A stretch of 64,000 bases of DNA. Origin: Apteryx mantelli (Eukaryota; Chordata; Aves; Apterygiformes; Apterygidae). Position numbers and translations under genes: made by a program. The stretch is from contig NC_089980.1 of assembly GCF_036417845.1 (NCBI RefSeq), positions 42,840,501 through 42,904,500 on the forward strand, read 5' to 3'. Position 1 is the first letter of the stretch; each line of letters begins with the position of its first letter. A model generated the notes under the pieces. That model searched no databases and had not been told where the DNA came from. It saw nothing but the letters and a program-made list of their open reading frames with translations. Positions 14,901 to 26,672 of this stretch are shown in pieces.

Positions 14901-17900
14901 ATTACTGACACCCTCCACAGTGCACAGAGAGCGACAGTGTGTGTGTTCAAAGCTGAACAGTTCTTTTCAGCATTTTGGCTCTGAAACACAGGAACCCAAA
15001 TAACCCCTGTATTCTCTGACCTGCTCACTATGTTTTTTTTTCTTTTTTAATGTACACTGATCCCTTGACAATTGCAATGTTTTTTCTAGGGAAAAGGGAA
15101 CAATATTTGCTCTGTGAGAAAGCTACAAGGAACTCAGCAACCTGCATGATAACAGATCCTCACGAAAAGAGCGTCTCTAGCCTGGCATGAACAAAGTAAT
15201 CTTTCAGCAATAAGATACAAGACATAGCATTTCTTGGGGATTACAGAAGGCCTTGAGCTGATCTTGTAAAAAGAAACTGAATGCTGAGAGGTTACAACTA
15301 CTTGGGAACCAAAATAACATCCAAGAAAAATGTGGTTCAGCACCTTGTCATGAAATGAAACTTCTGCATTTTTTTTAAAAGAAAAGTCAGTCTTGGTCAT
15401 TATTTCTGTGGTTGTAAAGGCAGTGGCATGATCCACTGGAAGATGCCAAAAGGAGCCCTGCAGAGCCTGAGGCATTTTGGGTAAGATTCAGTCTGAAAGC
15501 CTCCACCACACTCATCCCCCTCCCCATGGCACCCCCGTAAGTAAGACCCATCACCAGCGCTGCATCTGCAGAGCAGAGGTGCTGCAGCCAGGAGCTGGGG
15601 CAGGTGGAGAGACCCGCAGGGGCCGGCATTCAAAGCAACCCCGTCAGGCAGCACACGTCTGCCAGCAGTGGCGTGCCCTCTGCACCTCCTCAGTGCATGA
15701 TCTGACACGTCCAGTGTCAAATCACATATGCGAGCTGACATGCGGGCATGCATTCTCAAATGATGATTCCCTTCAACCTCCACCCCTCTCACGGGATGCA
15801 ATTATCTGGGCGTCTTGCACTTCCAGACTTTTGACAGTTCAGAGGTCTGCAAAGGGCTGAGCCAAATTTGTTTTGCAGTAAGGATGAAATGTGCATGTGG
15901 GAAGTCAGTTATTGTAGGACCTGTCTATCTGTAAGTCTCAGAGGATTTTAGAGGTGGGGAAGGCTTGTGTCCATCCTCTGTGTAAACGTTATTTATCCCA
16001 ATGGATTAAACAGGTTCTCATGTAAATCAACAGGAGAGGAGAAGCCTGAAACAATTATGTGTTGCTTGTTTTTTCAATGAGATACTTCTTGTTTTTTGCT
16101 TGTCCTCCTATTCTGGGGCACTCTTTTGGGAGAAATAGATCTGCTTCAGCAAGTGCACTTGGGAGCCTTGACCTGTGTCATCACAGCCACTGTCCTCAGC
16201 TGAGCCTTAGCAGCAGGTAGGAAATGCAGAACAATATACTGTGCCAGGCACTGATTTGACACAATGTTCGGTTAATTATCACCGAATGTAGCACACACTC
16301 AAGCAGGCACATTTCTGAACAGAAACTGCCCTGCCCAATCATGAACAATGTATGGAGGTGAGCCACTCAGACAGGACAGAGGGGTGATGTTACAACCTTT
16401 CCCCTGCTATACTATTTGCAGATTTCATTCTTTGTCATTAAATAGCTCAATAAGGGGCTTTCCAGACTGAGAAAAAGAGGAAAAAACAAAGCCCCTACTT
16501 CCCCAAAATAATCTTTAGTTCTCTTGAATCAAAATTCCCCCCATGCAGAAGTGTAACACAAGAGGTGTGTGTTACTCACAGCCACCCTGAGGTTAAGTGG
16601 AACTCAAGTGCCGTATAAACCATATCCTAGCCCTGCACCCAGAAATGAAATTCACTCAGTGCGCACTATGCATAATCCATATATGAGATGTCATTACAAA
16701 GAATAAGGAATAAGCTTTCCATTGGCGTAGCGTTACCATTTTTATCCTACTTATGTATCTGGTTCCATCATCGTCTCTGTCAACCCAACAAATGTTGGTA
16801 TTACTACAGAGGCAGCATATCAGGCTAGAAGACCAGCTGGCTGCAGGGTTGGCCATAGAGAAGCTGCAGTGAGAAAAAATCAAATATGTGAAACTTTTAT
16901 AGCTCAATGGGAATAAGCCGTGTGCCTGAAACTCACCCCAAGAGAACAACAAACCTGAAGACCTTATAATTCAGCCTCATGAATGTGATTCTGAGCTGAT
17001 TGCTTTGCACTTCGCAGGTTGCCTGTATTGGTTTCAGTGGTTTTTCACAGGTGCCTAAAAGACTATTTGTGAGTTCTGATATATTGCCTGGAAGTGGCCT
17101 TCCATATGTGAGATAATACTCAGTGTTGCAGAACGATGTGACCTTTTGTGTCCTGCATTCCATTTTTACCTACTTTACCAACGCATCATTTGAATGGTCT
17201 TAAGAAATACAACTGTGCTGGGTGCAGGGGAAGTTCTATTACTTTTCCTCTAAGACTGTGTAATGTCTGCCTTTTTTGTGGAGCTCAGTTTAAAAATTGG
17301 ATCAGGTGTGCTGGAATCTCTCATTCTATCCAGTCTGTTTAAAAACAGGCATAAATAGTGTGAAGAGACTGACCAAAAAAGGCAGAGAACTGGATATGCA
17401 GCTTTAAAGTTAGTTCAGCAGACTATTACAGTCATTCTTTCCATTGTTATTTGAGCACTCTCATTAGCTGCCTGGTACGGTGTATTCTTTGGAAAAGGAG
17501 TGCATATGGGGGAACAGATCAGATAGTGTTATAGTCTAAAGTTATTTGCTATTCACTCCACAAGGTACAACTGAAAACATAATTCATTGCAGTGACTAAC
17601 TGAAGGGAGCGTATTGCTTCTGTATGCATTGGAAAATTATCAAGCTTGTAGTGTGAGCTCTTCCTTATCCCTGCACAATGGTTCTGATGTGGTGAACTCA
17701 ACTATTGTGAAAAGATTGTGTGGAAATGTGGAAGTCATACATGGAAAAGACTAAGAGGTTATTTGATCCATCTTCTTAGCAGTGCCAGATTGCACCCCTC
17801 CTATTATTCAAGGGATTGTTATTCTCTCTTCCCCTTTCTCTCTGCCACTGTCTGAAGGTATTCAGTCCTGCTGTCTACACAGGAATGAATTCAGGCTTTA

Positions 17901-20900
17901 TCTCTAAATCATGATCAGCCTAACAGTAGTTTTCTGATATGAAAAACTCCTGGACTCTGAGGCATTCCCCATGAAGTAGAGAACAGAAGGAAAGAGAAGG
18001 TTCAGATTTGAACAGGATCCTAGAACTTGGGATTTCTGTTCAGAACCAGATATGAGTTTGAATCTAGATTAAATAGAGGAAAGGCAATTTAGTTTAGTCA
18101 CTCTGGATATAAAAGCCAACTTTTGGGGGGAAAATAAAAGTGGTAGCTATAGTACCTATTTATCCTTGGTCTCCGTTACCTACGTGTGTTCAGCAAATGC
18201 CCCGCATTTGCAGCCAGCCTGCACAACCCTTCCGCAGGCTCCAGCACCATCCTTTCTTACAGTGTCTGACTGTTCACTGCAAGAGCAGTCTCCCCACAGT
18301 GTCCTGCTAATGCATGACAGTACCAGTTTTTCCCACTCTTCTAAATTAGTGAGGTTAGGTATCAAAATCTCCTCTCTGTTTTAACAATGAGCCCCAGTAA
18401 TATCCTTCCCACACCGCTCTGTTGATGGGTGCCAGATTTCCACACACTATCATGATAATGGATATTCCAATTTTAAGCTTTCCACATTGCCCTCCAAGCA
18501 GATTTAGGTGCTAGCATTGCAGCATGCCCAGCAAGCAGTCCAACTATAAAGGAGGGCAAAAGAATTTAATCTCTCTAGATTTCATACAAGGCATCTGAAC
18601 GTTCTAACAGAAAACTGCAAAATAACTCACTTCCCACTGCTGAGAATAATTATTTGTTAGTTAATGTGTAATTGTGTAACTAGGGCCTTTCCCAGCATTA
18701 GAAGGTAATTTGAGAGGCAGGTCTTCAGCTGATATATGCAGGTTTAATGATCTTGTCCCAAGTGCCTATAAAAGACTAGTGTTGAGACAAGCCCAAAACT
18801 AAATGAGGCCTTGTTTATTAAGCAAGGCTGCTGTATTTGCACTAGACAGAACAGCAGAAGAAAGACATTTCTGACAGTTCTTTTATTCAGCTGGCATAGA
18901 CATTGCTTATTTGTTATGTTTTAATAGCTCTGTGTCAGTTATCAGTTCCTTTTGTCAAAATGAAAGTTGCGTTGTCATCTGTTTATAATAGGAACAAACT
19001 GAAATAACATACAACAGAGTTAACATCAACTGTCAAGTTCTGGCCACTTCTGTTTAGTGAAAGCAGTGCAGTTCTTTCAACCCAGCTAAGGAAAATGATG
19101 TTTTCGGAAGGGCAGAGGCAGCTGTTGGGTGGTCTGTTGTACATGTAGTACAATAACCTCAGCCAGCAGCCCAAGCCTGTCCATGTGCTTGCAACACAGT
19201 GGCAGTAATGCAAGAGCATAAGCTCCAGACTCCATTTAGACTTATGTTGGAAGCGGGAGTGCGGGGGCTATAGTTTCTGCAGGACACATTTCTGTACTCA
19301 GATACGGGCTGCTGTAATCAGATCTCTCTTGTGAAAATTAAGTGCTTCAGGCTTCTTGGTATATTGCCAGTGCAACCTTAACTTGGGCAAAATGTTGCTG
19401 CTCCTCCTTCCCCGGTGAAAATTTCATCACAAAAGACGATGATGCAAATTGCTGTATAGGATCGCAGACACACCTTTTATTAACTCTGATTGTCACTGAA
19501 TTGCAAAAGATTGGGGGTGAGGGCAGGGAGTGAAGCAAAGGCAGAAGATGAGGCAGACATAAGGGCCAGGCTCTCCAGCCTAGGGAATCTTTATTGTTGT
19601 GAGTATCCCCCATCAGCGAGAGTTCCTGACTAGAGGCTGCTAACCTGGGTGTTTGCAGATTGATCCCATTATTTACATAGGCTTCCTTGTTTCAATTTTA
19701 AACATGTGCAAGGAAATCACTGAATTTTCTGTCCTGACCGAAGTAATGCTATCTTCAGTGCTCACCCATCTCTTTACTGACTCAACCTTTCACATAGATG
19801 AACTACCCTGTGTAGTTTTTATTTCCTCCTCCTCCCTCTCCTTCTCTCTCTCCTTCTCTCTTTGGCAAAAGAAATAGCTAATATTTAGAGGAAATGAGTT
19901 GTGAAACCTCTAACAGCCTGCTAACCATTAGCTTCTATAACCCGTGCTGGTAATGCAATATACACTGGGGACCGCTGGCTGGCTCAGATGGTCTTCTTGA
20001 GTGAAAGAAGATGCGAAGGGAGTTCATCTCTGTTAGGATGCCCTTACAGAGCACCACCTTACCCTTATTGATGGAGTCAGCATGCCCTTCCTCATCCGTC
20101 TTCTCTCCCTCCCCCCAACTGCTCCAGAGATTTTTGCAAATTATCCCCAAGCACAGTTAGGGGCTGTCTATTCATATGCCCTCTGCCTTCCCTCAGCTCT
20201 GAATCCAGTCAGGCACCTCCCAAATCTCATTGCTGGCGCCACCACTTCTTTGATCTGAGTGACCAGGGATTCTCTGTGAGCTCCCGAAGGGAACGCCACT
20301 GTCACACAGCAGCAACATGGTCAATGTGAAGTTGCTCCCATTCACTCACTGCTTCTGCAGTTTTCCCAGACTTTGTCCCACCCCTGAGGCAGAGAGGCCA
20401 CTGGGCAGTGTGAATAACAGAGTGGTGCTAAGGTACTACACAAAATGAGGAAAACCTCCAGCATCTGAGTTGCCCTTCCACCTCAATCATGGGTTATCTT
20501 GTAATTGACTATGACATCCCCACCCACACAAAAATCCCTGCAAAGTCATTGAGAGCCAAGAGCATGGTGCTCACCGTGATGCCGGGCCCAGCGTAAGTTA
20601 CAACTTACAGGCAGCTTTGCTTCTTACAGCAGTGACAACAGCCCAGCTGTTGACTGAAGCACTAGATCAGGTGGATTTTTTCCTTGTGTTCTGTTAATGT
20701 TGTGCCAAGTTGCCTCCCTAGAGCCCTATCTGCTAGTGACCGGGATTTGCTTACTACTTCTGCCCTGGATCTTGGCTTGTGGGAGGAACCATTGGAAGGC
20801 AATGAACACTGAAATCTAAGTTCCCTCCAAACCCTCTTAATTTCCCATTTTGTTATGGTCCAGGAGGGTACAAACCATAAGTCAAGAGCCACAAAGAGCT

Positions 20901-23900
20901 TGTAAGCATCTCATGTGCAGCACAGCTGCGGGTGTTACATCTCAGCCTTTGCTGTCTTCTTTCCTGATACAACAGATGATGTAGGAGGAACGACAAAAGA
21001 TCACGTGGCTGGTGAAGGGGCTGTGGAAGTAGGCTGTGTCAGGAACTCTTGTATTCTTACAAAATTTCTTTAAAGAGGAAGAAGCTCATGCCTGACAACA
21101 GCATGGGCCATGAGCCATCTTTCATTCCAGGACACCATGCAGAGACGCAACTGATGTCCATACAAAAAAAATTCTTAAAAACTCATACCCCATTAGCTGT
21201 ATGTAGCCAACTCTCCCTTTTTTTTTTTTTTTTTTAATGCCCTGCTAAGACCCAAGATAACATCACAAGCCATTGCTGCAGGATTTGGGATGAGAGAAGA
21301 GATGATGAGAACGTGATCCTTTTTGATGTTTTTAGGGTGTATAGCTATCCTCATTTGTTACTCACAAGAATGTATTCACCCAAAAGGGAAAAAAAGAAAA
21401 GCCATAAACCTTCTCTCTGCCCTTCCTCTGACAGAATCAGTGTGGTAACTTTGCTTCTATAAAGGGAAGAGGTAGGTGGGAACACCTCCTGTGGCAGGTG
21501 ATAAAGCTGACTAACAAAACGTGAGCACTGCACTTCAGGCCTGGAGCCCGACAGGGATGTGGGAGCTGCCTGGCACAACCAGGCCCTCTGGTGCACAGCC
21601 TGGCACACTGGCATCCAACTGCGCAGCCCAGCTGGGAGAGGGGCAGGCCTACCTCTCCCTGCCTCTGGCACATTCAGGCAGATGCCATAACACTGGAGAT
21701 GCTTTTTGCACTGGGACAAAAGAATAATACATGTTAATGTAAACTGGTTTGGGAAACAAGTCTCAGAGGAATGTGCAGACACTCATGCATATCATTATAA
21801 ACAAACAGAATATCACTCCTTCTTAATTACACAAAAATAAGACTTGGCAATGATGTTTCACATAACAAAATAACAGATTTTTTTTTATTATTTGCTGATT
21901 CTGTTTCCATGGTGCTCAGATAGCCTTGATCATCCTATCTAGAATAGTAACATGCTCCAGGTATCATGATGGTGAAATTCACTCCAGGACTGACACTGCC
22001 CAAGCTGGGGGACGTTGTGTGGCTCTACTCTGGGCTGCCCAGGTGACTGATGTGAATGTCAATATCAAGGACCATGATAAATATTTGGTACCAACAGTGT
22101 TCGCCTGCAAGATTCAGGCCATGGTGAAGTAGAAAAAGAAGGCCAGAGTCTTTCTTTGTGAATTATTTTGAAGGAAACAGGACTTCACCATCCTGTTCTG
22201 AAGATCCAATGACTGCTGTGGATGGCTGATGAACGAGGAAGTCAAGGAAATACACACACAAAAACATTGACATATCTGGACTCTCTGATGGAGACATTTC
22301 TCTTGAACATTGCAAGTATCCCAGTGAAAAACAGATGGTCCAAATGCATATTTCTCCTTGAACAAATTGCAGCCATTCCATACAGGTATTGTACTCATCA
22401 CCAGTTATTCATTAAGCAGCATGACTAACATCTGTCATGTGGTGTTTGTTCACTCATTATCTGCCCATAGGTGAAGAAGTGTGTTGCAGTGGTGTGTGGG
22501 TTGATTTGGTAGGAGTTTTACTCTTGTTGGGCTTTTTTTTCTTTCTACATATGTTATTGTAGATTGATGGCAGAACACACAAGGGTACGCAATGTGCCAT
22601 GTGTAAATACTTAGGCCAAGAGGTGTGAACGATCATATGGAAAATTCTTGAACTTTCAACAAACGGCTCAGAGAAAATTCTGTACCCTGTGCAGACCAGC
22701 CTTTTCCTTGCTATATACACTGGACTATACTAAAGAAGGAAAAATGCTAGTCACGCTAACACACCCATCAGTTTACTCAAAACTATGGCTAGATATATGA
22801 TAACGTTTGAAAGCAATGTTGGAGAGGCCAGAATTTGGATACATAAAGAAAAGTGGAAGATGCAGAGTTGACAGGCATCCTCTAGATCACAGCCATCAAC
22901 CAGCCAAAAATAAAGACTTCCAAGTGGAAAACGGCACAGGCTTGAAGAGATCTAATTGTTTCTCATAGCTCACACTCAGCACAATATGCACCCTTTGCCA
23001 CTACATGACAGGTTTCCTTTGGACAAATAATGTCTTCTATTTGCTCCATCTAAAACATTTTCTGATATTTATTCATTCATTTCAGACTGTTCTAGGAAAC
23101 ATCTGTACAGCAAATGTGTCTTAGGCATACGGCTTGGCTGAAAGAGATTTCCTTTTGGACTGGACAGCCTGAAATAATGACCTATGCAAATAATACAAAT
23201 GATTGATACTTGTGGTATTGCTCATCACAGTGCTATCTGCTGTTTCTCTTCTGAGTTTTTAATGGGATTTTAAAGCCTTTGAGTGAATAACTCCAGCCTT
23301 TTCATTAATTCAGCTAGCATGAAAAGCTGAGGGGCCTATGTGGCAGGTGCTGTGGGTTAACAATAGGGGTACTGTTTAATCCAAGGGAAACAGAGGGTAG
23401 AAAAGGGCCATGAAAAAAAGGATATGGGAACTTTTATGAGGTTAGGAGAGGCACTTTAAATCAGGAGGTCCAAAGACAGGCCAGCTATAGAAAACAAATT
23501 CTTTCTTGCCACACTCACTTGGGCAGCAGCATGAAAATATGCCTTGTAATTTGTTCTGCAAGAGACAAAAGAAATCAAAGTAAAATACCTAAACACCAGA
23601 AGTTTGTCGATATTCAGAGGATCACTTCTATTTCTAGGAGCAGTTACCTACAGTTCACGGGGGAATTAACTGTTCTCCTACATGCTATTCCTTACCAGGC
23701 TTATCTCTCTGAAACTCAGAGAAACACAGGGAGACAATCTAACAAGTGCAATAGCATTTCAACACAGGAAAAATGGTATATTATTTACAGATTAGTTTGT
23801 TTTTAAACATGGACTGACTCAGTTACTGAAAGCAGTAATTAAGCAATCAGTGGTTGAGACTTTAGAATGGAAAGTAGAAATGTTCCATCAAAATTGCAAA

Positions 23901-25769
23901 CAAACTTTCTATAAAATGCCTGAAAGTGTATTTGCTCTTATCCGCAACTACATAATTGCAGTAGGTTATGATCATTCGTGTCATTCCTTGTTCCTTTAAG
24001 ATAGTGTTTCACTGGTATAAATGGGCCTTTAGAGAGTCAGAGACAGATGGAAGAAGAGTACAGTTTCAAAGATGCAATCAAATACCTTCCAGTTAAGAAG
24101 CACAGATGTTTGGGGTCAGGAACACACAAATATAATACTGCTGTAACATGTTGGACTACTGATCCCGCTATTGGAATATCCTAACCAATTGCAGGTGACT
24201 CAGAAGAAGGTGCAAGAAGAGAGCACCAAAAGGAGAATTATAGCAGAGTTCACCGATGGGAGAGTTCTTCCTCAAGTGTCTCTCAGTCATTTGTCATTTG
24301 TATTTATATACCTTCCAATTTTTAACTTTATTTTTAAATCCTTAAGTAAGGCAATGATGGATGTTAACATTATTTGCTTGTATGGCTGATGGCTTTTTGG
24401 GTTCTACTAAGGTCTTGGGGCAGGTGATAACATCTGAGAATAAATTCCATGTGGTAATTACGCATCATGAAATTCTTCTTTTCCTTTTAATTAATTTTAA
24501 ATGTTCTTACGGCTTCATGAAACATCCCCCATTTTTGCTTAAAAACAACAAACAAACAGCGGTTACTGTAGTTTCTCTATGTCATCTATTATTTTTTAAT
24601 GTTTATGCCCCCTCCTACTTGATCTCTTCTCTAGCATATATAAATGCCATTTTCCAACTCCTGCAGTTTGGCAATCCTTTCCTTTTTTTAATGGTGTCTT
24701 TACATAACTGGGGATTCCCACGTGAAGACAGTGATGCTGATCACGTAACATGCTTGTAGATTTTGTGGTTTCTCCAGTCCTGCTTTTAAGCTTCCAGGAA
24801 CCTCTCGCAGATGTATTTTCAGTGAGTGCTGTGTAAGCTAGTAGGAAGGACTGCTTAAGGGCCATGTAATTTTCTGTGGGCAATCTCACAAAAGCACCCA
24901 TTTGGCATGGTTCAAAGTTTTACAGAAAGGTGTCTCCGGGTATCTCCTAACCAAAGCAGTTCCCTTGCCTTCTATATAGTCTCCTTTCTTTCTTCTCTTA
25001 CTCTCCTGCATATTTGCTACTTGCTTCCTTCTTCTTCCTCCTTCTCCTTTTCTCCATTCTCCCTCCTCCCTTTTCAACTAGGTCTGCCCAAGAAAGTTTA
25101 GCTGGCTTTCCTCGGCCCTTTGGTGTGTCAGCTCTACCTGCACACCCCAGACCCCTAGTGTCGATGCAGGTGATGAGAACCTCTGTATTTTTGTCAATTT
25201 TTTGCTGGGGGAGGGGGTGGAGGAGGCAGGGAACAAATTATTTCCACGACATGGGTGCTCCTAACATGAACCGCGTGCACGCCGAGAGCCCTTTGCCACG
25301 CAGCCTAGCACACAGCTATATCCTGTCACTGCCTTACTCTTGCCCTGACCCGTTTAACCCTGTTTCCAGCCCCGTTCATTCAAAACAGTCGTGTTGCCTT
25401 CCTTCTGCCTTGAAGTATGAAGACGGAGGAGTGTGCACTCGTGTGCAGCTGCAAGCCGTGCCTGGTTAGGGCTTCGTGAGTAGGACAAGCTGGACGGCTT
25501 CAGCCTGGAGGGTTTTGAGCATCTCATGGAAAATCACTGGCAGGGGTCTCTGTGCCTGTAGTTCCCGCACACACAAGCACACACGCACACACATAGAAAC
25601 GTATCATTTATTGAATGTACACAGCGCATGAGGGAAGGGAGATAGAGTTCCTGCTTTAACGGGTCTGTAACGCAAACAGGCGGCATATCAAGGAAGGGGT
25701 GAAACTTGCCTGTAGCCCCCCCACCCGCCTTTGAACCTCCCAGCTCACCTTCCCTCCAGCACTTTGCCG
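12000..25769. other. Upstream DNA, no supported gene (part 2)
   Basis: Non-coding sequence as in part 1, with A15 at 13310-13324, T18 at 21218-21235, a 17-bp AT-rich direct duplication near 13395-13428, a pyrimidine tract at about 19826-19860 and another at about 24980-25078. CA-rich simple sequence lies at about 25569-25592. GC-richer patches at about 15480-15850 and 21520-21690 have open frames on both strands, which is typical of GC bias and not of genes. No tRNA, rRNA or CRISPR structure is seen. Confidence 0.55.
24980..25078. repeat. Polypyrimidine-rich tract upstream of the CpG island
   Basis: A C/T-dominated stretch of about 100 bases, densest at about 25022-25077 (repeats of CTTCTTCCTCC and CTCCTTTTC type). 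It is low-complexity sequence, and the apparent open frames over it are compositional. Confidence 0.75.
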
Positions 25770-25873
25770 GGGGCGGGAAGAAGGCCGGGTCCCGCTCCGC
25801 AACCCCCTCGGGGCACAGGCACGGCCCGCACCCCCCATCCCCCCCCGGGCGCGGGCCGCGGGCCGCGGGCGGA

Positions 25874-25894
25874 CTCGCCTCGCCTCGCCTCACC
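25874..25894 (+). repeat. CTCGC pentamer array (opposite orientation to the GCGAG array at 26311)
   Basis: Three CTCGC units followed by degenerate CTCAC and CTCAG. It is the reverse complement of the array at 26311-26330. It lies at the 5' edge of the densest part of the CpG island. Confidence 0.8.
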
Positions 25895-25993
25895 TCAGCG
25901 CCCGCGCGCCCACCCGCCCTCAACGGCCGCGCGGCGCGAGGGGGAGGGGGCGGCCGAGGTCGCGCCCCCGCCCCCCTCCCCCACGCACCGGCC

Positions 25994-26017
25994 GGGGCCG
26001 GGGCCGGGGCCGGGGCC
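25994..26017 (+). repeat. GGGGCC hexanucleotide array, four perfect units
   Basis: Four consecutive perfect GGGGCC units lie about 470 bp upstream of the KCNK5 ATG. Four G4 runs separated by CC are enough for an intramolecular G-quadruplex. It is the same hexamer as the human C9orf72 repeat, but that is a sequence coincidence of motif; the genes are unrelated. Confidence 0.95.
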
Positions 26018-26099
26018 GCGGCGCCCCCCGGCGGGGCCCGCGGCGCCTCGGGGCGCCCCGCCGCCCTTGCCCTCCCCAATCCCCCCCCCGGCGGCCGCC

Positions 26100-26122
26100 C
26101 CGCATGCGCGCGCCGGGGCGGG
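26100..26122 (+). promoter_or_regulatory. NRF1-like site next to a GC box in the KCNK5 promoter
   Basis: CGCATGCGCG at 26101-26110 is one base short of the symmetrical NRF1 consensus and is followed within a few bases by GGGGCGGG, an Sp/KLF-type box. The spacing and the CpG-island location fit a core promoter. The ATG inside this site (26104) would open a frame overlapping the main start codon if transcription began upstream. Binding is inferred from motif match only. Confidence 0.45.
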
Positions 26123-26163
26123 ACGCGGAGGAAGCGGGAGGGCACCAAATTCAAATCGCTGCT

Positions 26164-26280
26164 GCGAAGGGAGGGGAGGAAAAAAAGAAGGGGGGAAGGA
26201 GGCAAGCAGGGGGAGCGGAGCGGAGGAGGAGAGAGGGGAAAAGGAGGGAGGAGGCGAGTGGGAGGGGAGTGTGGAGGACT
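26164..26280 (+). repeat. Polypurine (G/A) tract in the KCNK5 promoter/5' leader
   Basis: About 115 bases consist almost entirely of G and A on the + strand, with many GGAGG and GGGAGG runs and only a handful of C or T interruptions. Such asymmetry can support triplex DNA, G-quadruplexes or GAGA/MAZ-type factor binding. It probably lies at or just downstream of the transcription start, but this is not determined. Confidence 0.85.
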
Positions 26281-26309
26281 CTAAGGGAGAGCGCGGCGGC
26301 CGGGAGAGC

Positions 26310-26333
26310 GGCGAGGCGAGGCGAGGCGAGGCG
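26310..26333 (+). repeat. GCGAG pentamer array in the KCNK5 5' leader
   Basis: Four tandem GCGAG units start at 26311 and run into GCGGACGG. A complementary CTCGC array lies at about 25874-25890, so the two could pair across roughly 420 bp in single-stranded DNA, or in RNA if both are transcribed. Confidence 0.85.
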
Positions 26334-26486
26334 GACGGCGGGGGAAGGCAGAGGTGTCAGGGGAAGGACAGGGCGGCTCCAGGCACCCTCCGACCGCAGC
26401 GCGGGGCTCCCTCTGGCCCGGCCCCCGCCGCCGCCGCTGCCGCGCCCTGCGCCGCTGCCGGGCCCGCCCGCTCGCCCGCCGGCACC

Positions 26487-26672
26487 ATGGTGGACAGGGG
26501 CCCCTTGCTGACCTCGGCCATCATCTTCTACCTGTCCATCGGCGCGGCGATCTTCGAGGTGCTGGAGGAGCCGCACTGGCGCTCGGCTACCGACGACTAC
26601 AAGCGGCAGAAGACGGAGCTGCTCAAGCAGTTCCCCTGCCTGGGCCAAGAGGGGCTGGACAAGATCCTGCAG
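26487..26672 (+). CDS. KCNK5: KCNK5 coding exon 1 (residues 1-62): N-terminus, M1, start of cap
   Basis: The ATG at 26487 lies in a near-optimal Kozak context (GGCACCATGG: A at -3, G at +4). It begins MVDRGPLLTSAIIFYL, which is the KCNK5 N-terminus. The exon encodes M1 with the conserved IFEVLEEPHW stretch at its outer end and the cap helix containing PCLGQEGLDKIL with C51. It ends after a full codon (phase 0) at CAG, followed by the donor GTAGAG. The frame stays open upstream to 25731 and downstream to the TGA at 26985-26987. The upstream part has no in-frame ATG, so 26487 is the natural start. Confidence 0.97.

Noticed and set aside
15400..15860. Overlapping 133- and 127-codon frames on opposite strands
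   Set aside because: No recognisable domain, no splice context, and both strands open together, so composition is the better explanation. Kept only as a GC-rich patch.
16265..16292. TTCGGT/ACCGAA inverted repeat around TAATTATC
   Set aside because: Only 6-bp arms with an 8-base loop, well within chance for this amount of DNA.
24361..24759. 132-codon frame resembling a membrane protein
   Set aside because: Leu/Phe/Ile-rich translation of AT-rich DNA with no receptor or transporter motif. Olfactory-receptor hallmarks were looked for and are absent.
1..25000. Exons of the neighbouring K2P genes KCNK17/KCNK16 upstream
   Set aside because: Expected by synteny with human, but no TT-G-[YF]-G filter coding sequence or other K2P block was found on either strand by eye.
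25534..26205. 223-codon open frame on the - strand over the CpG island, and other long frames on both strands at 25656-26984
   Set aside because: Extreme Pro/Arg/Gly/Ala composition and simultaneous openness in several frames are the expected result of high GC with few stop codons. None matches a family, and the real exon 1 frame explains the region.
25731..26486. In-frame extension upstream of the KCNK5 start
   Set aside because: The frame is open for 252 codons but has no in-frame ATG. The ATG at 26487 has an excellent Kozak context and matches the conserved N-terminus, so the extension is taken as 5' leader and promoter.
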